Positions 5,965-15,321 of a stretch of DNA of 15,321 nucleotides are shown here, piece after piece. The position numbers and the translations under genes were made by a program. Below the pieces are notes generated by a model, which saw only the letters and a program-made list of their open reading frames with translations, had not been told where the DNA came from and made no database searches. Numbering within the stretch: the stretch's first letter is position 1; each line of letters starts with the position of its first letter. This DNA comes from Rhodoferax sp. (GTDB lineage Bacteria > Pseudomonadota > Gammaproteobacteria > Burkholderiales > Burkholderiaceae_C): NCBI GenBank assembly GCA_028292305.1, contig JAQGMQ010000628.1, positions 1 through 15,321 on the forward strand, in the 5' to 3' direction.

Positions 5965-7743
5965 TCAGGGCATGACCCGTGCCAGCGATTGCCATGCGGC
6001 CACTGCCGCCAGCACGGTGCGCATCTGCACCGTGTGTGCCAGCCGGAAGGCATCGCCGTCCACGGTCTCGTCGGGATACTCGGTGATCAGCGTGACCGGC
6101 GCACCGGGCCGGTCCACTTCGGTGACCGTATAGGCAATGCCGTCGCGCACGGCGAACGGGATCGGGCCGGCATGGCGCTCGTACAGCGCCATCTGCCGCG
6201 CGTTGAAGTCCGCCAGGCCCGGCACGCTGGCCAGCGCGGCGCTCACCCGTTCGTGAAGCGCATGCGCCTCGGCCTGCCAGCCAGGCTGGTAGCGCAGCAC
6301 CAGAAAGAAGCCTTTGGGGATCGTCCACAGCTCGAAGCCGCGCGGCACATAGCCCGACCAGGGCCGCGTCCACTCGTGGGCCGGGTAGCCATGCAGGTTG
6401 ATATGCAGTTGCGCGCCCGAGATCGTCAGGCCCTTCTGCCGCGCCTCGCGCTCGAAGAAGGGCGCCGTCTCGCGGTACTCGATGTCGTCGCCCAGCGCGC
6501 TGTATCGCGCCGCATGGTGCATGTGGTGGGCATGCTGGGCGCGCAGTTCGCGGTGCAGGGCGTAGCCGTCGGGGTTCTCCAGCGCGATGAGTGCGAAGTG
6601 GGCGCCGGCGCTGGCCTGCAGCAGTTCTGCCGCCCGCAGTGCGCCGACCACGCCCGAGGTCTCGTTGGCGTGTTGTCCTCCGCTGATGAGTACGGGTGTC
6701 GACGTGCCCGCGTGGTACAGGCCGGACACAGTGCGGCCTTGCCGGCTGACTGCCTCGAACACCTGACCGCCAAGCGCCAGCATGCCGGCGGCGATGCGCA
6801 CGGGCGAGGGCGGATCTCCGAGTTCGGCCAGCGGCACACCGCTGTCGGGCAAGCCCTGCGCGCACAGCTCTTGGGCTTGCTTGTCGAACAGCCTGTGCGT
6901 GATGCGCAGGCGTGGTGCATGACGGCTGGCGCGCACGTCGGGCACGATCTGGCCCGGCTGCAGGCGGCGGTCCTGCGCGGGGCGGCCCGAGCGGCGCTGG
7001 AACACTTCGAGCAACGAAAAATAGATGTCCTCGTGCAGGGCTTCGAAGCTGCTGATGGTTTCGTGTTCCACCGGCAGGCGTTGTTCGATGCCGGGCAGGT
7101 CGACACGGATGTCGAGGCGCTCGAAGTAGGGCTCCTGCGCGGGCCAGTCATGGGTGCCCACCGTGCTCAGAATCTGCGCGAACACCAACTCGTAGTCGGT
7201 GGGTTGCGCCGAGTCGAACTGTGTTGCTTCGCCAGGCTTGTCGACCCGCAGCCAGCCGGTGGGCGACAGGTGGGTCACGCCCTGCGGGTCATCGTGCACA
7301 CGGTTCGGCGCGCGCACGCGGGCGTCGCTGGTGCTGCCGTCGCGGTGGGTGAAAGCCAGGTGGTAGTGCCGGTCTGCGCCCCCGGCAACGAAGTCGAGCC
7401 TGCATTGCGGCAACAGCGCCGCCAGCGGATAGGCTTCCTGCAAAAACCGCTGGGGAGAGGCTTGCGCATGCACCGGGTAGGTGATGGTCACCGCGGCCAG
7501 CGTGCTGGTGTCGACCTCCTCCAGAAAGTGGAACACCAGCGGCTTGTAGGCGCTGCGCAGTTGCGCCTGAACGCCGGCGGCGGCCAACTGCCGCTCGGCT
7601 TCGCGGCGCGCCGCCACACCTTCGAACAGCCAGCCTTCGATGCGCGCGCCGCGCCAGTGCGGCTGCGAGAAACGCACGACCCAGTCGTCGAGGGTGCGGG
7701 TGAAACGCTGGTCGGTGAGTACGGTGGCATGCATCGGGTTCAT
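5965..7743 (-). CDS. M14-type zinc carboxypeptidase-like metallopeptidase
   Basis: This 592-residue protein has no signal peptide and is probably cytoplasmic. The C-terminal part carries the M14 zinc site: His358 and Glu361 in GGQHANETSG, the NPDGY motif near residues 390-394, the third zinc ligand His451 in HINLHGYPAHEW, and a candidate catalytic Glu555 in LITEYPDE. M14 enzymes remove C-terminal residues from peptides or hydrolyse related amides. The first 330 or so residues match no domain I recognise, and the protein is much longer than a simple carboxypeptidase. The chosen ATG at 7743 (MNPMHATV) lies 10 bases after the upstream permease stop; ATG 7734 and GTG 7785 are alternatives, and none has a strong ribosome binding site. 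As the last gene of the peptide ABC operon it probably acts on the imported substrate. The family is confident; the specificity is unknown. Confidence 0.85.
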   Translation of the reverse strand: MNPMHATVLTDQRFTRTLDDWVVRFSQPHWRGARIEGWLFEGVAARREAERQLAAAGVQAQLRSAYKPLVFHFLEEVDTSTLAAVTITYPVHAQASPQRFLQEAYPLAALLPQCRLDFVAGGADRHYHLAFTHRDGSTSDARVRAPNRVHDDPQGVTHLSPTGWLRVDKPGEATQFDSAQPTDYELVFAQILSTVGTHDWPAQEPYFERLDIRVDLPGIEQRLPVEHETISSFEALHEDIYFSLLEVFQRRSGRPAQDRRLQPGQIVPDVRASRHAPRLRITHRLFDKQAQELCAQGLPDSGVPLAELGDPPSPVRIAAGMLALGGQVFEAVSRQGRTVSGLYHAGTSTPVLISGGQHANETSGVVGALRAAELLQASAGAHFALIALENPDGYALHRELRAQHAHHMHHAARYSALGDDIEYRETAPFFEREARQKGLTISGAQLHINLHGYPAHEWTRPWSGYVPRGFELWTIPKGFFLVLRYQPGWQAEAHALHERVSAALASVPGLADFNARQMALYERHAGPIPFAVRDGIAYTVTEVDRPGAPVTLITEYPDETVDGDAFRLAHTVQMRTVLAAVAAWQSLARVMP

Positions 7744-7753
7744 CGCTGGTTGA

Positions 7754-8626
7754 CTACAGTTTGCCGGTCGGGTCGAGCCGGTCACGCAGCCAGTCGCCGA
7801 GCAGGTTCAGGCCGAGCACCGTGAGCATGATGGCCACGCCGGGGAAGACGCTGATCCACCACCCGGTCTGCATGTAGGTGCGGCCGTCGGCCAGCATGCC
7901 GCCCCAGCTCGGGATCAGCGGGTCGACGCCCAGGCCGAGGAAGGTCAGGCTCGATTCAAGGAGGATGTTGTTGCCCACGTTCAGCGTCATCAGGATGATC
8001 ACCGGCCCGATGATGTTGGGCAGGATGTGGTGGCGCACCATGGCCAGGTCGCGCACCCCGAAGGCGCGTGCCGCCTGCACGAATTCGCGTTCGCGCACCT
8101 GCAGCACCATGCCGCGCACCAGCCGCGCGAACTGCACCCACTGCGAGATGACCATGAACAGGATGATGTTGAACAGGCCGCCGCCGAGGATCGAGATGAA
8201 GGTCAGCGCGATCAGGATGAAGGGCAGGGCCAGCTGCACGTCCACGCAGCGCATCAGCAGCATGTCCCAGAAGCCGCGGTAGTAGCCGGCGATGAGGCCG
8301 ATGGTGATGCCGATGAGGGATGCGCCGAGCACCGACACGAAGCCCACCAGCAGCGAGATGCGCCCGCCCACCAGCACCCGCGCCAGCACGTCGCGGCCCA
8401 ACGGATCGGCGCCGAGCGGATGCGCCCACGTAGTGAAGGGCCGCGTGAGCCGCGCGCCCAGGTCCATCGCCGAGCCGCCTTCGGGGAACAGCAGCGGCGA
8501 CAGCAGCACCAGCGCGACCATCGTGCCCGTGAGCAGCACGCCCAGGATGAATTCGAGCGAACGCCATGGCATGGTGCGCATGCCGCGCGGGGTTTTTTGA
8601 GACAGATCGACAGCGCTGGCTTGCAT
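7754..8626 (-). CDS. Peptide ABC transporter permease, DppC/GsiD-like
   Basis: This 290-residue inner-membrane subunit belongs to a peptide/nickel-type ABC importer. An N-terminal membrane segment is followed by the DppC-typical periplasmic stretch HPLGADPLGRDVLARV (about 70-85). The BPD_transp_1 core then includes the EAA-loop region ARAFGVRDLAMVRHHILPN, which contacts the ATPase, and the LTFLGLGV...PSWGGML motif characteristic of DppC-type subunits. ATG at 8626 starts 5 bases after the stop of the other permease; a GTG at 8635 would give a 4-base overlap and is a real alternative. It forms a heterodimer with the product of 8632-9555. The family call is secure; the substrate is inferred from neighbours only. 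Confidence 0.94.
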   Translation of the reverse strand: MQASAVDLSQKTPRGMRTMPWRSLEFILGVLLTGTMVALVLLSPLLFPEGGSAMDLGARLTRPFTTWAHPLGADPLGRDVLARVLVGGRISLLVGFVSVLGASLIGITIGLIAGYYRGFWDMLLMRCVDVQLALPFILIALTFISILGGGLFNIILFMVISQWVQFARLVRGMVLQVREREFVQAARAFGVRDLAMVRHHILPNIIGPVIILMTLNVGNNILLESSLTFLGLGVDPLIPSWGGMLADGRTYMQTGWWISVFPGVAIMLTVLGLNLLGDWLRDRLDPTGKL

Positions 8627-8631
8627 GGTCT

Positions 8632-9555
8632 TCACTTGGTGCGGATGCGTGGATCGACCATGCCATAGGCCACGTCGACCAGCAGATTGACGGCGACGAT
8701 CATGACCGAGAGCACGGTCACGGTGCCCTGCAGCACCGGGTAGTCGCGGCTGGCAATGGCCTCGAACGCCAGCGTGCCCAGGCCGGGCCAGTTGAAGACC
8801 CGCTCCACCACGACGATGCCGCCGATCAGGTTGCCGAACTGCAGGCCGATGTAGGTGATCAGCGGAATCGCGCAGTTGCGCAGCGCGTGTTTGTACAGCA
8901 CCACGCGGTCCTTCAGGCCCTTGGCACGTGCCACCATGATGTATTGGGCCGACAGCGTCTCGAGCATGGCGGTGCGCACCAGGCGCACGTTGGTGGCCGA
9001 GAGAATGATGGCCATGGTGAGCGCCGGCATGATGAGGCTCACCGGCCCGTCCCAGCCCGAAGGCGGCAGGATCGGGAAGGTGATGGCCAGCAGCAGTACC
9101 AGCATGATCGCCAGCCAGAAATTGGGGAACGACAGGCCCACCAGCGAGACGATGCGGATCGCCTGGTCGATGCCCTTGCCCTTGTGCACCGCGGCCTGGA
9201 TGCCCAGCGGCACCGAGACCAGCACCGAGACGCAGAGCGAGACGAAGGCCAGCGCCAGCGTGGCCGGCAGCGCATCGCCGATGAGGCGCGACACCGGGGT
9301 GCCGCCCATGAAGCTCTTGCCGAAATCACCGACCACGGCGCCGCGCAGGAATTCGGCGTACTGCACCAGGAACGGCCGCTCCAGGCCCAGGCCCTTGCGG
9401 ATGTTGACCAGGTCTTCTTCGGTGACGCTGCCCGCGCCCTGGCTCAGCATCAGTGCCGGGTCGCCGGAGAGGCGCACCGCGTAGGAGACGAACAGCGTGA
9501 CGACCAGCACGACGAAGATCGCCTGGAGGAAACGCTTGAGGAGGAAAGCGCTCAT
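8632..9555 (-). CDS. Peptide ABC transporter permease, DppB/GsiC-like
   Basis: This 307-residue inner-membrane permease is of the DppB/OppB/GsiC type. It starts with the usual KRFLQAIFVVLVVTLFVSY first helix. It contains LGLERPFLVQYAEFLRGAVVGDFGKS, typical of this subunit, and an EAA loop at ARAKGLKDRVVLYKHALRN. It ends with the family signature VVVERVFNWPGLG and a C-terminal MVDPRIRTK. The start at ATG 9555 is clear, with a GAGGG stretch about 12 bases upstream on the minus strand. It lies 133 bases after the solute-binding protein gene, and that gap is largely filled by a palindromic repeat. It pairs with the DppC-like subunit that follows. Confidence 0.95.
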   Translation of the reverse strand: MSAFLLKRFLQAIFVVLVVTLFVSYAVRLSGDPALMLSQGAGSVTEEDLVNIRKGLGLERPFLVQYAEFLRGAVVGDFGKSFMGGTPVSRLIGDALPATLALAFVSLCVSVLVSVPLGIQAAVHKGKGIDQAIRIVSLVGLSFPNFWLAIMLVLLLAITFPILPPSGWDGPVSLIMPALTMAIILSATNVRLVRTAMLETLSAQYIMVARAKGLKDRVVLYKHALRNCAIPLITYIGLQFGNLIGGIVVVERVFNWPGLGTLAFEAIASRDYPVLQGTVTVLSVMIVAVNLLVDVAYGMVDPRIRTK

Positions 9556-9579
9556 GCGGTTGTGTTCCCTCGGCCTTTT

Positions 9580-9668
9580 GGGGGGAGGGTGAGGGGCGGC
9601 GCAGATTTGGACAATGGTCTAACCGTCGCGGCCCTCACCCCAACCCTCTCCCGCATGCGGGAGAGGGA
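9580..9668. repeat. REP-like palindromic repeat in the peptide ABC operon
   Basis: Two structures make up this element. GGGTGAGGG (9587-9595) is an exact inverse copy of CCCTCACCC (9632-9640), with 36 bases between the arms. Just beyond, 9644-9667 is a perfect 24-base palindrome (arms CCCTCTCCCGCA, centred on GCATGC). C/G-rich palindromes of this CCCTCACCCC-AACCCTCTCCC style occur as dispersed intergenic repeats in many GC-rich proteobacteria. In the transcript it would fold into a strong stem between the binding-protein and permease cistrons, which could stabilise the upstream message or limit downstream expression. No T-tract follows the palindrome on the coding (minus) strand. Confidence 0.75.
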
Positions 9669-9688
9669 GCAAGTCAAAGCGGGCACGT

Positions 9689-11203
9689 TCACTCCACCGT
9701 CGCGTCCACGAAGCGGAAGCGGCCATCGGCTGGCAGCGCCAGGTTCTTGGCGCGCTTGTTCAGGCCGTAGACCGTGTTCAGGCTGTACAGCGGCATCTCG
9801 AGCGACTGGTCGGCCACGTAGCGGGCGATCTCCTGCAGGGTGGTCTTGCGGGCGGCCTGGTCCCAGGTGTTGCGCTGGGTGTGCAGCAGCGCGTTGAGCT
9901 TGCTGTCGTCGTCGAACGGGTTCCAGCGCTGCTTGGTGTAGTACATCGAATACGCGGTGTTGTCGTAGTCGAAGGTCCAGCCGCCCCACTGGTTCTGCCA
10001 CATCTCGCCGGTCTTGCCGGCGGGGATGATGTCGTTCAGCAGCACGTTGGTGTCGTAGGGCTTGAGCGATGCGTTGATGCCCACGCCCTGCAAATAGCTG
10101 GCCACGGCCTGGGCGACTTCGCGGAAGTTGCTGTCGGAGCCACGGAAGTCGATCTGGATCGCCGTGCCGGGCTTTACGCCGGCCTTTTGCAGCATGGCCT
10201 TGGCCTGTGCCGGGTTGAACGGCAGCGGCTTCATGGCCGGGTCGTTGCCGAACGACAGCGTGCCCTGGAAGCTGGCGATCGGCTTGGCGTTGCCCAGCAG
10301 GATGGTCTTGATGATGGCGTCGCGGTCCACGGCCATGGTCAGCGCCTTGCGCACTTCCTTGTCCTTCATGATGCCGCGCTGCGTGTTGTAGCGCATGGCC
10401 AGCGCCACCGGGCCGTCCATGCTTTCCACGGCCAGCTTGCTGTCCTTCTTCAAGGTCTCGATCATCGCCAGCGGGATCTGGTTGGCGACATCGATGCGGC
10501 CGGCCTGCAGCTCGGCGGCCTGGGTGGCGGGCTCGGTGATGAAGCGGTAGACCAGGTTGTCGACCTTGGGCACGCCGCCCCAGTAGTCGGCATTCTTCGT
10601 GAACGACAGGCTGACCTTGGGCTTGTACTCGGCGAACTTGAACGGGCCGGTGCCCACCGGGTTGGCGCCGAAATACGCGCTGCCCTTTTCGGTGATGTAC
10701 TTGGGCGGCACGATCATCGCGCCGTAGCCCGAGAGCTTGGTCAGCAGCACCGGGTCGGGGCTCTTCATGATGAAGTCAACCGTGGTTGAATTCACCACCA
10801 CCACCTTGTCGATGGCGTTGTAGTTCGACTGCTGCGGTCCCTTCTTGCCTTCTTCGCCGAGCAGGCGGTCGAAGGTGAACTTCACGGCCTCGGCATCGAA
10901 CGGCTCGCCGTTGTGGAACTTCACACCGGCGCGCAGCGTGAAACGCAGCCTGGTGTTCTTGTCCATGAATTCCCACTTGGTGGCCAGGCCGGGCACCAGC
11001 TTCATGTCGGGCGTGCGGATGATCAGGCCGTCGAACACCTGGCTGCCCACGGCGCCCCAGGCCACCAGGAAGGTGGCGATCGGGTCCCAGTTGCCCGGGT
11101 CCTGGTGGATGGCCACGTTCAGCGTGCCGGCGGCCTGCGCGGTGGGGGTCAGCAGGCTGGCCAGCGCGAGGCTGGTGGCGGCGATCAGAGTCTTGAGCTT
11201 CAT
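9689..11203 (-). CDS. Peptide ABC transporter solute-binding protein, family 5
   Basis: This 504-residue periplasmic protein belongs to the SBP_bac_5 family (DppA, OppA, GsiB, NikA). A Sec signal peptide covers about residues 1-24 (ending TPTAQA), with no lipobox cysteine. Family features follow in order: LRAGVKFHNGEPFDAEAVKFTFDRLL (about 91-116), the NPVGTGPFKFAEY segment (about 181-193), and KEVRKALTMAVDRDAII (about 275-291). The length is normal. It captures the substrate of the adjacent permeases and ATPase. Sequence alone does not give the ligand; members bind di/oligopeptides, glutathione, nickel chelates or other compounds, and this one is not obviously closest to E. coli GsiB. The start ATG at 11203 is fixed by the signal peptide. 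It lies 36 bases after the ATPase gene. Confidence 0.95.
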   Translation of the reverse strand: MKLKTLIAATSLALASLLTPTAQAAGTLNVAIHQDPGNWDPIATFLVAWGAVGSQVFDGLIIRTPDMKLVPGLATKWEFMDKNTRLRFTLRAGVKFHNGEPFDAEAVKFTFDRLLGEEGKKGPQQSNYNAIDKVVVVNSTTVDFIMKSPDPVLLTKLSGYGAMIVPPKYITEKGSAYFGANPVGTGPFKFAEYKPKVSLSFTKNADYWGGVPKVDNLVYRFITEPATQAAELQAGRIDVANQIPLAMIETLKKDSKLAVESMDGPVALAMRYNTQRGIMKDKEVRKALTMAVDRDAIIKTILLGNAKPIASFQGTLSFGNDPAMKPLPFNPAQAKAMLQKAGVKPGTAIQIDFRGSDSNFREVAQAVASYLQGVGINASLKPYDTNVLLNDIIPAGKTGEMWQNQWGGWTFDYDNTAYSMYYTKQRWNPFDDDSKLNALLHTQRNTWDQAARKTTLQEIARYVADQSLEMPLYSLNTVYGLNKRAKNLALPADGRFRFVDATVE

Positions 11204-11239
11204 GTTTTTCTCTTGAGGAAGGTTCAGGAAAGAGGATGT

Positions 11240-13123
<1,884 letters not shown>

Positions 13124-13231
13124 GGCGAAATCAGCAGCGGCGGGTGGACCCACCAGCGGGCACGGCCCATGCTTGCACACGATGGTTCACAGACAGCTCC
13201 GATACGAAGGACGACAACATGGGAAAGCGCC

Positions 13232-13258
13232 TTGCCACCTGCCGCAGAATCCTGGCAA
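13232..13258. promoter_or_regulatory. Inverted repeat TTGCCA-N15-TGGCAA in the ABC operon leader
   Basis: Exact 6-base arms at 13232-13237 and 13253-13258 have centres 21 bases apart, about two helical turns. It lies between the candidate leftward promoter and the ATPase start, so it could be an operator or a leader hairpin. A smaller GGGTA/TACCC stem lies at 13267-13281. Short arms like these can arise by chance. Confidence 0.3.
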
Positions 13259-13291
13259 ATGGGCCGGGGTATTGTGTACCCGTTGCAGGCT

Positions 13292-13320
13292 ATTCTGGCT
13301 TAATGTCACAAAATTGTCGA
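13292..13320 (-). promoter_or_regulatory. Candidate promoter for the peptide ABC operon
   Basis: Read on the minus strand, TCGACA (plus 13320-13315) resembles a -35 box, differing from TTGACA at one position. It is followed after 17 bases by CAGAAT (plus 13297-13292), which matches TATAAT at four of six positions. Transcription would begin near 13285 and give a leader of about 160 bases before the ATPase gene. This is pattern matching only. Confidence 0.35.
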
Positions 13321-13350
13321 TAAATTGTGAGCTAACTCTCTACAATTTAT
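13311..13350. promoter_or_regulatory. AAATTGT operator cluster in the divergent promoter region
   Basis: The heptamer AAATTGT occurs at 13311-13317 and 13322-13328 (11 bases apart, one helical turn) and inverted as ACAATTT at 13342-13348. The second and third copies extend to an exact 9-base inverted repeat, ATAAATTGT (13320-13328) and ACAATTTAT (13342-13350), with centres 22 bases apart. The sites sit where promoters for both directions are expected, and they stand out as AT-rich in a GC-rich region. They are natural binding sites for the adjacent winged-helix regulator; this assignment is inferred. Confidence 0.55.
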
Positions 13351-13353
13351 GAA
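13325..13353 (+). promoter_or_regulatory. Candidate promoter for the regulator-oxoprolinase operon
   Basis: TTGTGA (13325-13330) and TATGAA (13348-13353) are spaced by 17 bases and match the sigma-70 boxes at four of six positions each; TACAAT at 13341-13346 is an alternative -10. Transcription would start near 13360, giving a short leader before the regulator ATG. The boxes overlap the inverted repeat, which would suit autorepression. This is weak evidence from pattern only. Confidence 0.3.
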
Positions 13354-13393
13354 GAAGAAAATTTCTCACACATTCTGATCCGGGAGTCATCCG

Positions 13394-13954
13394 ATGGCCA
13401 GTAAATCCGGCGGGCAGCCTGCCGCAGCACCGGCAACCGCCAGGGCGCCAGGCAAGGCGCCCATCGTGTCGTCGGCGCACCTGGTGTCACCGCGCAGCGC
13501 GGAGATGAGCGAGTTCGAGTTCGGCCTGATCGTGGCCAACAACGCGTTCAACCGCTGGATCGTGCACTGCATGAGCGCCGCCGGGCTGAAGGATCTGACG
13601 CCGCTCGACGTGCTGGTGCTGCACCATGTCACCCACCGCGCCCGCGACAAGCGCCTGGCCGACATCTGCTTCATCATGAACGTCGAAGACACCCACCTCA
13701 TCAACTACGCGCTGAAGAAGCTGCAGGGCCTGGGCGTGGTGGCGTCCAGCAAAAACGGCAAGGAAGTGACCTACGCTTCCACCGAACAGGGCAACGCCTA
13801 CGTACAGCGTTACCGCGAGATCCGGGAGTCGTGCCTGATCGACGCGCTGAACGTGGACGAAGGTTTCAACCGCGATGTCGGCGAGCTGGCCCGGCTGCTG
13901 CGCATGCTCTCCGGCGGCTATGACCAGGCGGCGCGCTCGGCGGCCTCTCTTTGA
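13394..13954 (+). CDS. Winged-helix MarR-like transcriptional regulator
   Basis: This 186-residue predicted DNA-binding protein starts with a disordered Ala/Pro/Gly-rich tail (residues 1-35). A MarR-like winged-helix core follows: helix FEFGLIVANNAFNRWIVHCM (about 41-60), then a helix-turn-helix and wing from LTPLDVLVLHHV to KNGKEVTYASTEQG (about 68-133), then a C-terminal helical dimerisation region. GGGAG at 13382-13386, 7 bases before the ATG, supports this start; an internal Met38 would remove the tail. It is divergent from the peptide ABC operon and 22 bases upstream of the 5-oxoprolinase, so it probably controls one or both, perhaps in response to peptide or 5-oxoproline. The inducer is unknown. 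Confidence 0.82.
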   Translation: MASKSGGQPAAAPATARAPGKAPIVSSAHLVSPRSAEMSEFEFGLIVANNAFNRWIVHCMSAAGLKDLTPLDVLVLHHVTHRARDKRLADICFIMNVEDTHLINYALKKLQGLGVVASSKNGKEVTYASTEQGNAYVQRYREIRESCLIDALNVDEGFNRDVGELARLLRMLSGGYDQAARSAASL

Positions 13955-13976
13955 TCTGAACCAGTCGAACCATTCC

Positions 13977-15321
<1,345 letters not shown>

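Noticed and set aside
5911..7824. 637-codon open frame on the plus strand, antisense to the M14 peptidase
   Set aside because: The minus strand carries the M14 zinc motifs in order. The antisense frame has no recognisable feature and no ribosome binding site.

Overview
The window looks like a chromosomal segment of a GC-rich betaproteobacterium, most likely Burkholderiales and probably Comamonadaceae (Variovorax/Acidovorax-like). The grounds are strong G/C bias at third codon positions, the style of the GlnRS N-terminus, a proline/tyrosine-rich PVYVQPQ-repeat secreted protein, TRAP and peptide-ABC operons, and a 5-oxoprolinase next to a MarR-like regulator. The organism assignment is inference; no search was run.

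Layout from left to right. Positions 1-186 are AT-richer and carry no recognisable gene. Next is glnS (187-2022, minus), divergent from a small secreted repeat protein (2175-2573, plus). A minus-strand block follows, read right to left: dctP (5823-4858), dctQ (4781-4272), dctM (4279-2984) and crcB (2984-2598). This is a three-component TRAP transporter with a fluoride exporter gene joined to its end by a one-base stop/start overlap. A strong hairpin with a T-tract lies between dctP and dctQ.

A second, longer minus-strand operon reads from 13123 down to 5965. It encodes a fused double-ATPase (GsiA-like), a family-5 periplasmic solute-binding protein, two Dpp/Gsi-type permeases and an M14-type zinc carboxypeptidase-like enzyme. 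The order ATPase-ATPase, binding protein, permease, permease is that of E. coli gsiABCD (glutathione importer). A palindromic REP-like repeat sits between the binding protein and the first permease.

Divergent from this operon, on the plus strand, are a winged-helix MarR-like regulator (13394-13954) and the first 448 codons of an ATP-dependent 5-oxoprolinase (13977 to the window end, cut off). The shared region (13124-13393) holds repeated AAATTGT half-sites and candidate promoters for both directions.

Taken together, the right half is best read as a regulated peptide-scavenging module: import of a peptide, possibly glutathione, gamma-glutamyl or pyroglutamyl, by the ABC system; cytoplasmic trimming by the M14 enzyme; and ATP-driven opening of 5-oxoproline to glutamate by the oxoprolinase. 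Each protein family is well supported, but the shared substrate is inferred from gene neighbourhood only.
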